A stretch of 64,000 nt of DNA from Clostridiales bacterium (lineage in GTDB: Bacteria; Bacillota; Clostridia; Christensenellales; Aristaeellaceae): the NCBI GenBank assembly GCA_015056015.1, contig SVHD01000007.1:1-64000 (forward strand), read 5' to 3'. The notes beneath the pieces are model-generated. The model saw nothing but the letters and a program-made list of their open reading frames with translations. It ran no database searches and was not told where the DNA came from. A program made the translations under genes and the position numbers. This document shows, in pieces, positions 34,190 to 43,326 of this stretch (position 1 is its first letter; each line of letters opens with the position of its first letter).

Positions 34190-35026
34190 ATGAACGCCCA
34201 CGAGTTGAATCCATTCATTCGGTATATAGATCTGCGCCATTGCTCGGTCAGTTATAAAACCCCGCTGAAAGCCTATGATTACCGATTGTTTGCCATCGTG
34301 GATGGGGAATGTACCGCCAACGTGGAGGGGCAGGAAATTTCCCTTTGCAAGGATTCCTGCCTGGTGATCCCCCCCAACCGCACCTACCGCTTTATTTTTA
34401 ATGAGCATGCCCCCGCCACCCTTTATAACATCAATTTTAGTCTTACCTATATTCCCCTCAACGGCCGGGCCATTCGCCCCTCCGCACCGGAATATTTCCA
34501 TCCCGATCATATGCCCGAAAATCCCGATCCCGCCTTCTTCCCCAATCCTGCCCTGGTGGAAAATGCGCCGGAAATTATCGAATTGGCGGCCCAATTGCTG
34601 CAGGAACGGGATCGCCGGGAAATTTATTTCAATGAAATCTGCTCCGCCATGTTAAAGCGCATTCTTTTGCAATTGATGCGTTTGCCCAAGGCAGGGGCCA
34701 AGCCCGTGCCGATGCCGGTCACCAATGTGAAGCATTATCTGGAGGAGCATTGCCGGGAAACCATCACCGGCGATCAGCTGGGCAAAATTTTCGGCTATCA
34801 TCCCTTTTATCTGAATCGCCTTTTCCGCCAGCATACGGGCCAGACCATTCATCTCTATCAGATGCAATGCCGCATGAAGGCCGCCTGCACCCTGCTGATC
34901 ACCACCCACATGAATATCAAGGAAATCGCCGATTCTCTGGGATTTTCTTCCGCCTCCTATTTTTCGGAATTATTCAAAAAGCTCCGGGGCGTATCCCCTG
35001 TGGATTATCGCAACGGCATGCGATAA
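34190..35026 (+). CDS. AraC-family transcription regulator 2
   Basis: 278 aa. N-terminal cupin-like sensor (about 20-90: YRLFAIVDGECTANVEGQ, LCKDSCLVIPPN) and C-terminal AraC DNA-binding domain (about 180-275: ITGDQLGKIFGYHPFYLNRLFRQHTGQ and MNIKEIADSLGFSSASYFSELFKKLRGVSP). Divergent from oxidoreductase 3 and upstream of the sugar ABC importer, both likely targets. Start at 34190 follows GGAGGGG. Confidence 0.9.
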   Translation: MNAHELNPFIRYIDLRHCSVSYKTPLKAYDYRLFAIVDGECTANVEGQEISLCKDSCLVIPPNRTYRFIFNEHAPATLYNINFSLTYIPLNGRAIRPSAPEYFHPDHMPENPDPAFFPNPALVENAPEIIELAAQLLQERDRREIYFNEICSAMLKRILLQLMRLPKAGAKPVPMPVTNVKHYLEEHCRETITGDQLGKIFGYHPFYLNRLFRQHTGQTIHLYQMQCRMKAACTLLITTHMNIKEIADSLGFSSASYFSELFKKLRGVSPVDYRNGMR

Positions 35027-35039
35027 ATCCATCAATCAT

Positions 35040-35059
35040 CGGCCTTCGGGCCGTTTTTT
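35040..35059 (+). terminator. Terminator of AraC2
   Basis: CGGCC-TTCG-GGCCG then six T; stable UUCG-type loop. The 35027-35357 gap otherwise holds only the importer promoter and an AT-rich stretch. Confidence 0.88.
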
Positions 35060-35294
35060 AATGCACATTAAATTAGAAGATACCAATGCCGGAATTTTCG
35101 TAATAAAAAATTAATATTTTCTCCGAAAACCAATTTTTCCATTTCCCCTATGCAACATACAGACAATTTTGGAAGAAAAACGGAATGCTTTTCTTCTTAT
35201 ATAATAAAATTCTTTTGTTTGTATATTGCATGGGCAAATGACCAAAAAATGTATAATCTGGTCTGAAAACAAGAAAACAAAAGAATCCTGACTC

Positions 35295-35323
35295 TTGACA
35301 AGGAATTTTCGGCAGATTATACT
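35295..35323 (+). promoter_or_regulatory. Promoter of the sugar ABC importer
   Basis: TTGACA (35295-35300), 17 bp, TATACT (35318-35323). Another TATAAT at 35252-35257 lacks a well-spaced -35. Confidence 0.85.
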
Positions 35324-35357
35324 GAATATAACCCAATTTTACAAGGAGGTATACCCC

Positions 35358-37055
35358 ATGAAAAAGGCTCTTGCTCTGGTAATGGCCCTGATTCTCGTGC
35401 TGTGCATGGTTCCCGCCATGGCTGAAGGCACTGAGAAAACCGTCCTTAAGGTTTACTGGTCCGGCGTCGAAACCTATCCCGGCTGGGAATACGGCGACGA
35501 CCCCATCTCCGCTTTCTTCGAAGAACAGGCTGGCGTTGACGTGCAGTATTCTTACGCCACCACTTCCGACCATCAGGAACTCTACACCATGCTGGCCGGC
35601 GGCGAAATCGAAGACTATGACGTTGTTATCACCAATGGTAAGTACATTCCTCAGCTGATCGACGAAGAATACGTCGCCGCTCTGGACGTGATTGCCACCG
35701 AAAACAACTACGAAGATTTCTGGACCTATCTGCCCAATGGTCTGATGGCTGCTCATGGCCAGAATGATCATCTCTACTACTTCACCACCATGTATGGCGA
35801 TGACGTGCTGCTGGCTGATTCCAAGGCCGGTCTGAAGGCCCCCGCCAACTATACCTACAACTATGACGTCTTCACCACCAAGCTGGGCTGGACTGATGAA
35901 GATTACGAAGCCATCAAGACCCTGGCTGATCTGGAAGCTGCCGCCAAGGCCGCCAAGGATGCCGGCATCACCTATCCCATGGTTATCGCTCCCAACACCC
36001 TGACCGGTCTGCTGAATAACTCCATTGGCTGGTACATGACTGTTGGCGCTTCCTTCGGTGCTCCCCAGTATGTCTATCCCCAGGAAGACGGCACCGTCAC
36101 CTTCAACTACAAGAGCGCCGAAATGAAGGCTGCCCTCAAGTGGCTGAACGACATGTATCTCAAGGGCTATCTGTCTGTTGATAACTTCACCTGGACCGGC
36201 TCTGCCAATGACCAGACCGTGAAGCAGATCGTTATGGCCCATGACTATGCCATCATCATCGGTCACACCTGGGGCATGTCCATCCATGACCTGGACGGCG
36301 GCACCAACACTGCCACCTACAAGGGTCTGCCCGCTGCCGAAGGCGTTGCTGCCGAAGACGTGAAGGTTGCCTGCCTGAACTCCTCCAACATCGGTACTCC
36401 CTTCGCTTGGATCATTGATGCTTCCGAAAACAAGCTGGCCGCCCTCAAGTGGCTCACCAACTATCAGAAGCCCGAATTCCAGGTCTATGCTCTGCATGGC
36501 TTTGAAGGCCAGCATATCTATCTGGATGAATATGGCGCCAAGCAGTACACCCAGGAACGCATGGATGACAAGAACAATCTGACTGCTGTGGACTATGTGA
36601 AGAAGTGGGGCGACTACAACAACCATACCTCTTCCTTCCGCGGCCGCTATGGTCAGGTATATTATGACCTGCCCAACTACACTGGTCTGCGCAGCCTGGA
36701 TGGTCAGCTGGTTCTGAGCGATTATGCCGGCGACGCTGACTGCGAACTGGGCAAGACCCACGCCTTCCCCTTCAAGACCGGCGCTCTGACCGTGAACTTC
36801 ACCGATCCCGATGAAGCCGCTCTGTACAGCAACCTGCATAAGGTTCTGGCCGAAGCGATGCCCACCATGATCTTTGCCGCTGACGAAGCCGCTTTCGAAG
36901 CTGCTTACGAAACCCTGTGCAAGAACATGGAACAGACCGGTATGGGCGAAATGGAAGAAATTCTGACTGAACGCTACTGGAAGTATGCCGATCAGCTGAA
37001 TGAAGAAATCAACGCCAAGTGGGACGCCGCTGCCCGCGCCAACATGGGTAAATAA
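35358..37055 (+). CDS. ABC transporter extracellular solute-binding protein (LplA-like)
   Basis: 565 aa. Signal peptide MKKALALVMALILVLCMVPAMA, then a type-1 extracellular solute-binding fold of the large LplA/YtcQ kind (KVYWSGVETYPGWEYGDDPISAFFEEQAG...; ADSKAGLKAPANYTYNYDVFTTKLGW). The only Cys near the signal end is in LVLC, which lacks the Gly/Ala/Ser at -1 needed for a lipobox, so signal peptidase I cleavage at AMA|EG is more likely than lipid anchoring. Codon use is strongly biased (AAC, TTC, GCT, GTT), indicating very high expression. RBS AAGGAGG. Probably binds an oligosaccharide. Confidence 0.92.
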   Translation: MKKALALVMALILVLCMVPAMAEGTEKTVLKVYWSGVETYPGWEYGDDPISAFFEEQAGVDVQYSYATTSDHQELYTMLAGGEIEDYDVVITNGKYIPQLIDEEYVAALDVIATENNYEDFWTYLPNGLMAAHGQNDHLYYFTTMYGDDVLLADSKAGLKAPANYTYNYDVFTTKLGWTDEDYEAIKTLADLEAAAKAAKDAGITYPMVIAPNTLTGLLNNSIGWYMTVGASFGAPQYVYPQEDGTVTFNYKSAEMKAALKWLNDMYLKGYLSVDNFTWTGSANDQTVKQIVMAHDYAIIIGHTWGMSIHDLDGGTNTATYKGLPAAEGVAAEDVKVACLNSSNIGTPFAWIIDASENKLAALKWLTNYQKPEFQVYALHGFEGQHIYLDEYGAKQYTQERMDDKNNLTAVDYVKKWGDYNNHTSSFRGRYGQVYYDLPNYTGLRSLDGQLVLSDYAGDADCELGKTHAFPFKTGALTVNFTDPDEAALYSNLHKVLAEAMPTMIFAADEAAFEAAYETLCKNMEQTGMGEMEEILTERYWKYADQLNEEINAKWDAAARANMGK

Positions 37056-37066
37056 TTAATCCTTTT

Positions 37067-37106
37067 GGGGCCGCGCTGCATTGAGCGGCGCGGCCCCTCC
37101 TTTTAT
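37067..37106 (+). terminator. Strong hairpin between binding protein and permease genes
   Basis: GGGGCCGCGC (37067-37076) and GCGCGGCCCC (37088-37097), perfect 10-bp stem, followed by TCCTTTTATT. It probably stops part of transcription or protects the 3' end of the binding-protein mRNA, giving more binding protein than permease. Confidence 0.75.
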
Positions 37107-37153
37107 TCATGATCGGGCTTATGCCCCATCCTCCTTCAGAAAGGAAGTATTCC

Positions 37154-38116
37154 ATGACCACTACGGCAAAAGTCATCAACCGTCCCAAGGGCCAGCGCTG
37201 GAAGCTCTTCTGCCGGCAGCTGTGGAGACAGCGTTATCTGTTCCTCTTTGTGCTTCCAGCGGTTCTCTACATGATCTTCATCAAATTCATCCCTATCGCC
37301 GGTTTGCAGATCGCCTTCAAGGAATATAAATTCAAAAAGGGCGTCTGGGGCAGTCCCTGGGCTGATCCCTGGTTCAAATGGTTCAAGCAGCTCTTCCGGG
37401 ACGTTACTTTGTTCCCCGCCATCATCAATACCGTCAGCATTTCTTTCCTCAAGATTATCATCGGCTTTCCGCTGCCCATCGTTTTTGCCATCCTGCTCAA
37501 CGAAGTGCGCAGCACCAAATATAAGCGGGTCATTCAGACCATCAGCTATTTCCCCCATTTCATCGCTTATTCCGTTGTTGCCCTGATCCTTTCCAACATC
37601 CTCTCCCGTAACGGCCTGGTCAATACCGTCCTGATGCAGCTTGGATTATTGGATACGCCATACATATTCTTAGGCGAGGCAAAGGCATTCTGGTGGATTG
37701 CCGTCTTTACCGATGTATGGAAGGCCACCGGCTGGAATTCCATCATCTATTTCTCCGCCCTTACCGCCATTCCCCTGGAGCAGTATGAAGCGGCCACCAT
37801 CGACGGCGCCAATCGCTGGCAGAAAATTTGCTATATCACCCTGCCCTGCTTGAAGCCCACCATCCTGATGCTCTTCATCATGAAGATCGGCAGCCTGGTC
37901 AACGGCGCCAGCTTTGACCTTTCCTACCTCCTGGGCAACACCCTCAACGTTTCCCGTTCCGAAATTCTTTCCACCTATATCCTGGATATCGGCGTCAGCA
38001 TGGGCCGTTTCTCCTATGCTACTGCCCTGGGTCTGGTGGAATCCGTTACGATGCTGCTGCTGGTTCTGCTGGCCAACTTCATCGTCAATAAAGCTTCCGG
38101 GGAGGGATTGTTCTGA
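37154..38116 (+). CDS. Sugar ABC transporter permease, LplB type
   Basis: 320 aa, six predicted transmembrane helices beginning at about 29. The EAA loop for docking the ATPase reads YEAATIDGANRWQKICYITLP (about 215-236). The N-terminal arm is basic. It forms a heterodimer with the next gene. Start at 37154 (MTTTAK) follows AAAGGAAG; upstream ATGs lie in the intergenic hairpin region. Confidence 0.93.
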   Translation: MTTTAKVINRPKGQRWKLFCRQLWRQRYLFLFVLPAVLYMIFIKFIPIAGLQIAFKEYKFKKGVWGSPWADPWFKWFKQLFRDVTLFPAIINTVSISFLKIIIGFPLPIVFAILLNEVRSTKYKRVIQTISYFPHFIAYSVVALILSNILSRNGLVNTVLMQLGLLDTPYIFLGEAKAFWWIAVFTDVWKATGWNSIIYFSALTAIPLEQYEAATIDGANRWQKICYITLPCLKPTILMLFIMKIGSLVNGASFDLSYLLGNTLNVSRSEILSTYILDIGVSMGRFSYATALGLVESVTMLLLVLLANFIVNKASGEGLF

Positions 38117-39057
38117 TGGATACTACCGTGAAAAACCCCAAGAAGATCAAAAATTCCCTGCCCAAGTGGGAACGCAACAATTGGTTCGATTACATCAACA
38201 TCATTCTGCTGGCAGCTTTCGCGGCGCTGATTCTGATTCCCTTCTGGCATTGCATCGTTCTCGCCTTCTCCGACGGCGGCGACGTGAGCTGGAACGGCAT
38301 CACCTTCTTCTGGCCCCGGATTTTCTCTCTGGACAGCTTCAAGAAAGTTTTTGCCGATGATGAATTCCTGCTGGCTGCCCGCAACTCCGTCATTCGTACG
38401 GTCTGCGGCTGTGTCATGTCCTCGCTGGTCACCAGCGGCTTTGCCTTTGCCCTTTCCCATAAGGAACTGAAATTCCGCAAGATTTTCACCGGCATGGGCC
38501 TGGTCTGCATGTATTTCAGCGGCGGTCTGATCCCCACCTTCCTGCAGATCCGTGAATTGGGCATCTATGATACCTTCTGGGCCTATCTCATTCCCATGTG
38601 CTTCAGCATGTTCAACTGCATGGTGTTCCTCACCTACTTCCGGGGCATCCCCAATGACCTGGAAGAAAGCGCGGTCATCGGCGGCCCCAACGAGCTGATT
38701 TACTACTTCCGCATTCTCATTCCCGTGGCCATGCCCGTATTCGCCTGCGTGGCGCTGTTTGACGCCGTATCCCAGTGGAATGCGTATTTTGACTGCATGA
38801 TCTACACCAAGAATGAAAATCTGGTGGTGCTCAGCTATAAATTCGCCAAGATGCTGCTGGCGCAGCAGTATCTGGATACCGCCGCCATGGACCCCAACAT
38901 GAGCCCCGAAGAACTGCTGATGGCCCGTTCCTCCGTTTCTTCCCTTACCCTGCAGATGGCCAACATGGTGGTCACCGTGGTTCCCATCCTCTGCGTGTAT
39001 CCTTTCCTGCAGAAGTATTTCGTCAAGGGCATCATGGTTGGCTCCCTCAAGGGCTGA
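38116..39057 (+). CDS. Sugar ABC transporter permease, YtcP/LplC type
   Basis: 313 aa, six transmembrane helices; EAA loop EESAVIGGPNELIYYFRILIP (about 190-210). It overlaps the LplB-type gene by one base (TGATG), implying translational coupling. No ATPase gene follows, as is usual for LplABC/YtcP systems; the UgpC-type ATPase at 7301 could supply the motor (inference). Confidence 0.93.
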   Translation: MDTTVKNPKKIKNSLPKWERNNWFDYINIILLAAFAALILIPFWHCIVLAFSDGGDVSWNGITFFWPRIFSLDSFKKVFADDEFLLAARNSVIRTVCGCVMSSLVTSGFAFALSHKELKFRKIFTGMGLVCMYFSGGLIPTFLQIRELGIYDTFWAYLIPMCFSMFNCMVFLTYFRGIPNDLEESAVIGGPNELIYYFRILIPVAMPVFACVALFDAVSQWNAYFDCMIYTKNENLVVLSYKFAKMLLAQQYLDTAAMDPNMSPEELLMARSSVSSLTLQMANMVVTVVPILCVYPFLQKYFVKGIMVGSLKG

Positions 39058-39091
39058 TGACCAATCGCATTTCAAAATTCATCAAAAAAAG

Positions 39092-39119
39092 GGCTTCCGT
39101 GCAGAACGGAAGCCTTTTT
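39092..39119 (+). terminator. Terminator of the importer operon
   Basis: GGCTTCCGT-GCAGA-ACGGAAGCC then five T. Confidence 0.93.
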
Positions 39120-39137
39120 CCATGCAAAAAATCAACT

Positions 39138-39342
39138 AAAAAAACGAATGTCCCAAAGTGCCGCTACCCCCTATTTTTTCACCCGCTATGTTAAGCAGGC
39201 CGGTGCCCTGCGGATACTTTCTGCCGTCCCCTGGCATGCATAAAGCACGGGGGCATGACATCCGGCACCCGACGCGGGTTCCGTTTAGTGAAATGTGGGT
39301 AAAAACAGGAAGCTGGCGAACACCCCAGGATCACTTTCGTCG
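39138..39342 (-). ncRNA. ssrS: Probable 6S RNA (about 200 nt)
   Basis: No gene is encoded here, but a consensus promoter (39349-39377) drives a transcript that folds into one long rod. Its 5' end TCCTGGGGTGTTCGCC pairs with its 3' end GGTAGCGGCACTTTGGGA (closing stem rich in G-U). Next inward, TTTTTACCC pairs with GGGTGAAAAA. A large internal bubble follows, then an apical arm: GGTGCC/GGCACC, GGAT/ATCC and CCCC-GTGC-loop-GCAT..GGGG. The 3' end runs into seven T. Length, terminal stem with TGTTCGC, central bubble and monocistronic promoter fit 6S RNA, the sigma-A polymerase mimic. Other structured RNAs cannot be excluded without a covariance search. Confidence 0.75.
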
Positions 39343-39348
39343 ATATTT

Positions 39349-39377
39349 ATTATATGCTTTGGCTCTTATCTTGTCAA
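39349..39377 (-). promoter_or_regulatory. Consensus promoter of the ncRNA
   Basis: Minus strand TTGACA (39372-39377), 17 bp, TATAAT (39349-39354). The -35 box begins one base past the stop codon of the upstream protein gene; start point near 39342. Confidence 0.92.
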
Positions 39378-39378
39378 G

Positions 39379-41658
39379 TCATTGTTGTAATGGATTTTTT
39401 TCGCCCGTTATTCCCCGGATCTGATCCAGATAGAAATCGCAAAGCTCTCTGGCAAATTCACTGTCCGGTGATTCGCTGGTAATGCGAACCAGCCCCTGAT
39501 GGGCGTCCGGCACGATGGTGGCATATCCCTTTTCATGCTCGATTCGGATTCCTTCGCCCAGGGTATGGGGCAAATCCGTATGATCGCAGATCGTATGCAA
39601 AATGCGGCCCTTATCCCGGGTGCGGCAGGGCACATCCTGCATCATGATATGGGTTTCCGGCAGGCCCTCAAGCAGCGAGGGCAGCGGCCCCCGCTTCAAT
39701 GCATCGCAAATCATAAAGAATGCCGCCAGGCCGTCTCCCGTTATCATTCTTTGCCAATTGCATTTTTCCCCCGAATCGGCGGGCATCAGCGGCGAAAGCC
39801 TGCCCGCCGCCCGTGGAACACCGGAAAAATCATAGAGCGCGCCATGCTTTTTCTGGCACAGGGAAAGCAAAAGCAGCATTTTCTGTTCCTGAGGGATGGG
39901 GCCGTCCTCCAGGAAAACGGTCACATCCTCCCCGGTTTCAGACAACAAAAAGCCTGTTTCCTGATTTCGCAGCGTCATATCCCCCAGCGGTGCACAGCGG
40001 ATATCCTTCATGCCCAGCCGGGATGCCCCCTCCAATACCATCCTGCGCAGCCTGGCAGAATCGCAAAACACCGCCACCGGGGACCAGAGCGGCCTGGCGT
40101 TTTCCCCGGGCAAAATCCGGGAAAGATAAATTTCCTCTCCGCCGGTAAAGCGGATCACCTGGCCGGGGCGTGAAAAGGCCGGGGGCGCATCCTGACGCAA
40201 AATACAGCTATCCATGGCTGCCATCTGCCGGGCAGAAATGGGCTGACCCTGGTCATCCAGAAAATGCAAAAGCTGCCCGGAAACAAATACCCCGCCGCCC
40301 AGCCGGAGCGCGGTTACCAATACCCGCATCATGGTTTCGGTCATTTCCCCGGCCTGCAGCACCCGGATGCCCGCCGCAGCCAGGCTGCCGGCTGCCAGCA
40401 TCTGCAATGCGCCGGCGCCATCGCCGCCGACCATCACTTGCCTGGCCCCGGTTACCTTGGCGTAGGCAGCGCATAAAGTGCAGGCCGCTTCAGCCGTATC
40501 GCAATCGGCCCCCCGATGGGTCCAGTGCGGCGCCGAAAGATCCTCGCTGGAAAGGGTGCGATGAGCCACGGCGCCGCTTGCCACCTTCAGGCGGGGCCAG
40601 ATTTTCACCCCGGGGCACAGCTGCGCATTGGCCCCTGCCACAGCCCCCATTCCCAGGGCACAGCCATCCTGAATTTCCGCTTCCTTTCTGACCACGGCAC
40701 CGGTGCATAATACGCTGCCCCGAATCCGGGCTTTTTCCTGCACGGCAGCCCGAGGCCACAGGCAGGAATTTTCAATTACCGCCCCCGGGCCGATGACACA
40801 GTTTTCCCCGATAATACTGTTGATAATCCGCGCCCCCGAACCGATGACGGCTCCCTTGCCGATCAGGCATTCCCCTTCCAAATGGGCTGAAGCATCCATC
40901 TGCGCATTTTCATCCACGCCGGATGCATGGGGCAGGGCCACTTCTCCCCGGAGCATTGCCTGCTGCGCCGCAAGATAGGCCTTTTGATCCCCCACGTCGC
41001 ACCAGTAGCCCGTGGTTTCAAAACCATAAATGGGCAAGCCCCCCGCCTGAAGGGCTGGGAAAATATCCTTACCGAAATCCGGCGTGCCTGTATCAGGAAT
41101 ATAATCAAAAATCTCCGGTTCCAGAATATAAATACCCGTATTGACCAGATCACTGAATACCCGGCTCCAGGTGGGCTTTTCGATAAAGCGGGTAATATGC
41201 CCATCTCCATCTGTCAGCACCACCCCATAGGGCAGCGGTATGCTGACCCGCTTGAGCACCAGCGTAGCCAGGGCCTTTTTTTCTTTATGAAATGCCATGG
41301 CCCGGGTCAGATCGCAATCGGTAAGCCCATCCCCGGAAAGCACCAGAAATGTATCCCGGATCTGATCCTTGACCATGCGGATACTGCCTGCCGTGCCAAG
41401 GGGCGATCTTTCTTCATAATAATGCAGCTTCACGCCGTAATCCTTTCCCTTGCCAAAGGCAGCGCGGATTTTTCCCGGCTGATAGCAAAGCGTGGCCGCC
41501 ACCTCAGTAAAATGATGCATCTTCAATAATTTCAGGGCATAGCCCATGACCGGCTCTCCCAGCAATGGCACCAGCGGCTTGGGCATTTGAAGCGTCAGCG
41601 GGCGCAGACGTACCCCTTCCCCGCCCGCCATAATAATCGCCTGAATTGCCAATTTCAT
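39379..41658 (-). CDS. Sugar-1-phosphate nucleotidyltransferase with degenerate phosphomannomutase domain
   Basis: 759 aa in three parts: nucleotidyltransferase (about 1-235: IMAGGEGVRLRPLT, MPKPLVPLLGEPV, SGDGLTDCD), left-handed beta-helix hexapeptide repeats (about 250-365: IGKGAVIGSGARIINSIIGENCVIGPGAVI), and a phosphomannomutase-like region (about 390-759). That last part lacks the phosphoserine loop (TASHNP); the place reads GGGVFVSGQ, so mutase activity is unlikely. The family is annotated as mannose-1-phosphate guanylyltransferase or glucose-1-phosphate transferase; product would be an NDP-sugar for cell-wall or surface glycans. Start is uncertain: ATG 41658 is very close to GGGAG, and a TTG 6 nt further in has better spacing. 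Confidence 0.85.
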   Translation of the reverse strand: MKLAIQAIIMAGGEGVRLRPLTLQMPKPLVPLLGEPVMGYALKLLKMHHFTEVAATLCYQPGKIRAAFGKGKDYGVKLHYYEERSPLGTAGSIRMVKDQIRDTFLVLSGDGLTDCDLTRAMAFHKEKKALATLVLKRVSIPLPYGVVLTDGDGHITRFIEKPTWSRVFSDLVNTGIYILEPEIFDYIPDTGTPDFGKDIFPALQAGGLPIYGFETTGYWCDVGDQKAYLAAQQAMLRGEVALPHASGVDENAQMDASAHLEGECLIGKGAVIGSGARIINSIIGENCVIGPGAVIENSCLWPRAAVQEKARIRGSVLCTGAVVRKEAEIQDGCALGMGAVAGANAQLCPGVKIWPRLKVASGAVAHRTLSSEDLSAPHWTHRGADCDTAEAACTLCAAYAKVTGARQVMVGGDGAGALQMLAAGSLAAAGIRVLQAGEMTETMMRVLVTALRLGGGVFVSGQLLHFLDDQGQPISARQMAAMDSCILRQDAPPAFSRPGQVIRFTGGEEIYLSRILPGENARPLWSPVAVFCDSARLRRMVLEGASRLGMKDIRCAPLGDMTLRNQETGFLLSETGEDVTVFLEDGPIPQEQKMLLLLSLCQKKHGALYDFSGVPRAAGRLSPLMPADSGEKCNWQRMITGDGLAAFFMICDALKRGPLPSLLEGLPETHIMMQDVPCRTRDKGRILHTICDHTDLPHTLGEGIRIEHEKGYATIVPDAHQGLVRITSESPDSEFARELCDFYLDQIRGITGEKNPLQQ

Positions 41659-41852
41659 CGCTCCCTTGCATAATTTCCGTATCCCTATTATGCGCATCAG
41701 ATTCCCGGGATATGCCGGCGGATTTTATGAAAAGATTATGACAACCCTGTAAACTGTAAAAATTATGCTTGCCTTTTTGCAGAAAAAGTGATATTACTTA
41801 AGAAGAACGCATTCTTTCCCCTAAGTACCAATTTTTGGAAAGGGTTTAATTT

Positions 41853-42728
41853 ATGGAAATTAACTGGTATCCGGGGCATATGGCCCGGGCAAAAAGACTT
41901 CTCAGCGATCAATTATCCCGGGTAGACGTGGTCATCGAATTATGCGACGCCCGTCTTCCCTATTCCAGCCGGAACCCCGATCTGATCCGCCTGATTGAAA
42001 AAAAGCAGCGGGTATTGATTCTGGGTAAAAGCGATCTGGCCGATCCCAAAATGACCGATCAGTGGCTGAATATTTTCCGCGGTCAGGGCATCGCCTGCCA
42101 GGCCCTGGATATGAATAAGCAGGCAAAAAATGCCCTAGGCATGATTGATAAGGCCGCCCGGGAAACCGTGGAGCGTGCCGCCCAGCGCGGTATCAAAAAA
42201 ACAGTGCGCGCCATGATCGTGGGCGTTCCCAACGTAGGCAAATCCACCCTGATCAACCGTCTCCACGGCGGCGCCATCGCCAAGGTGGGCGATATGCCCG
42301 GCGTTACCCGGGCCAATCAGTGGGTCAAGGTATCCCCCTATCTGGAAATTATGGATACTCCCGGCCTGCTCTGGCCCCGGCTGGATGATCCGCTGGCGGC
42401 CCGCCGCCTGGCCTATATTGCCGCTATCCGGGATGAAGTGGTGGATACGGCGGCGCTTTCCATTCAATTGCTGATCGACCTGATTGAAATGGCGCCCAAG
42501 GCCGTGGAAGAGCGCTTCAAGATCAAGGATCTTTCCCTGCGGGGCCCCGATCTGCTGGATGCAGTATGCAAGGGCCGCGGGTTCCTGATGAAGGGCGGTA
42601 TTTTTGATACGGAACGGGCCTGCAAAGTGATCCTGGATGAATTCCGGGGCGGAAAGCTGGGCCGGATTACCCTGGAATCCCCCAGGAAAGAAGCGGTGAA
42701 GGAGCCTGAAAATGACCAAGAAGCGTGA
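41853..42728 (+). CDS. rbgA: Ribosome biogenesis GTPase RbgA (YlqF)
   Basis: 291 aa, circularly permuted GTPase that matures the 50S subunit. Order: N-terminal INWYPGHMARAKR, G4-position LGKSDLAD (about 52-59; the usual NKxD has Gly for Asn), G1 GVPNVGKST (about 122-130), G2 PGVT, G3 DTPG, then a helical C-terminal domain. RBS GGAAAGGG. First gene of a 14-gene plus-strand run; it overlaps rnhB by 17 nt. Confidence 0.95.
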   Translation: MEINWYPGHMARAKRLLSDQLSRVDVVIELCDARLPYSSRNPDLIRLIEKKQRVLILGKSDLADPKMTDQWLNIFRGQGIACQALDMNKQAKNALGMIDKAARETVERAAQRGIKKTVRAMIVGVPNVGKSTLINRLHGGAIAKVGDMPGVTRANQWVKVSPYLEIMDTPGLLWPRLDDPLAARRLAYIAAIRDEVVDTAALSIQLLIDLIEMAPKAVEERFKIKDLSLRGPDLLDAVCKGRGFLMKGGIFDTERACKVILDEFRGGKLGRITLESPRKEAVKEPENDQEA

Positions 42729-43326
42729 GGAACGTCTGGCAATCCTGACAAAGACCGATGCGCCCTTGTGGGAACAGGGCATTGCCTTTGCCGGGATGGA
42801 TGAAGCCGGCCGCGGTCCCCTGGCGGGCAATGTGGTGGCGGCATGCGTGATCATGCCCGCATCCCCTCTGCTTCCCTGGGTGGATGACAGCAAGAAATTA
42901 TCTCCCCAGCGCCGGGATCAGGTCTATGATGAAATCATGGAAACGGCGCTGTTTGTTGGCGTTGGCCAGGCTTCTCCCGAGGAAATCGACGCCATCAATA
43001 TTCTGCAGGCCACGAAAAATGCCATGCGCCGGGCGGCGGAAAACGCCCCGGCCTCCCTTTTCCTGATTGACGCCGTCACCGGCCTTGGATTGCACGGGGA
43101 AGAAAGGGGCATCATTCATGGGGACGCCGTATGTTATTCCATTGCTGCGGCCAGCATCATTGCCAAGGTGACCCGTGACCGGCAGATGGAAGAGCTGGAT
43201 CAATTGTATCCCGGCTATCATTTTTCCCAGCATAAGGGCTATGGCACCGCCCAGCATATCGCCGCCCTGAAGGAATTGGGGCCCTGCCCCGCCCATCGGC
43301 GATCCTTCATCGGAAAATTCGTATGA
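42712..43326 (+). CDS. rnhB: Ribonuclease HII
   Basis: 204 aa. Catalytic acidic residues in GMDEAGRGPLAG (DE motif, about 29-30), DDSKKLS, IDAVTG and the SIIAKVTRDRQM stretch. Removes ribonucleotides from DNA and RNA from RNA-DNA hybrids. Overlaps rbgA by 17 nt and yraN by 4 nt (ATGA), so tightly coupled. Confidence 0.96.
   Translation: MTKKREERLAILTKTDAPLWEQGIAFAGMDEAGRGPLAGNVVAACVIMPASPLLPWVDDSKKLSPQRRDQVYDEIMETALFVGVGQASPEEIDAINILQATKNAMRRAAENAPASLFLIDAVTGLGLHGEERGIIHGDAVCYSIAAASIIAKVTRDRQMEELDQLYPGYHFSQHKGYGTAQHIAALKELGPCPAHRRSFIGKFV

Noticed and set aside
39120-39378. Riboswitch on the plus strand
   Set aside because: No gene follows on the plus strand; promoter, pairing and T tail all point to a separate minus-strand RNA.
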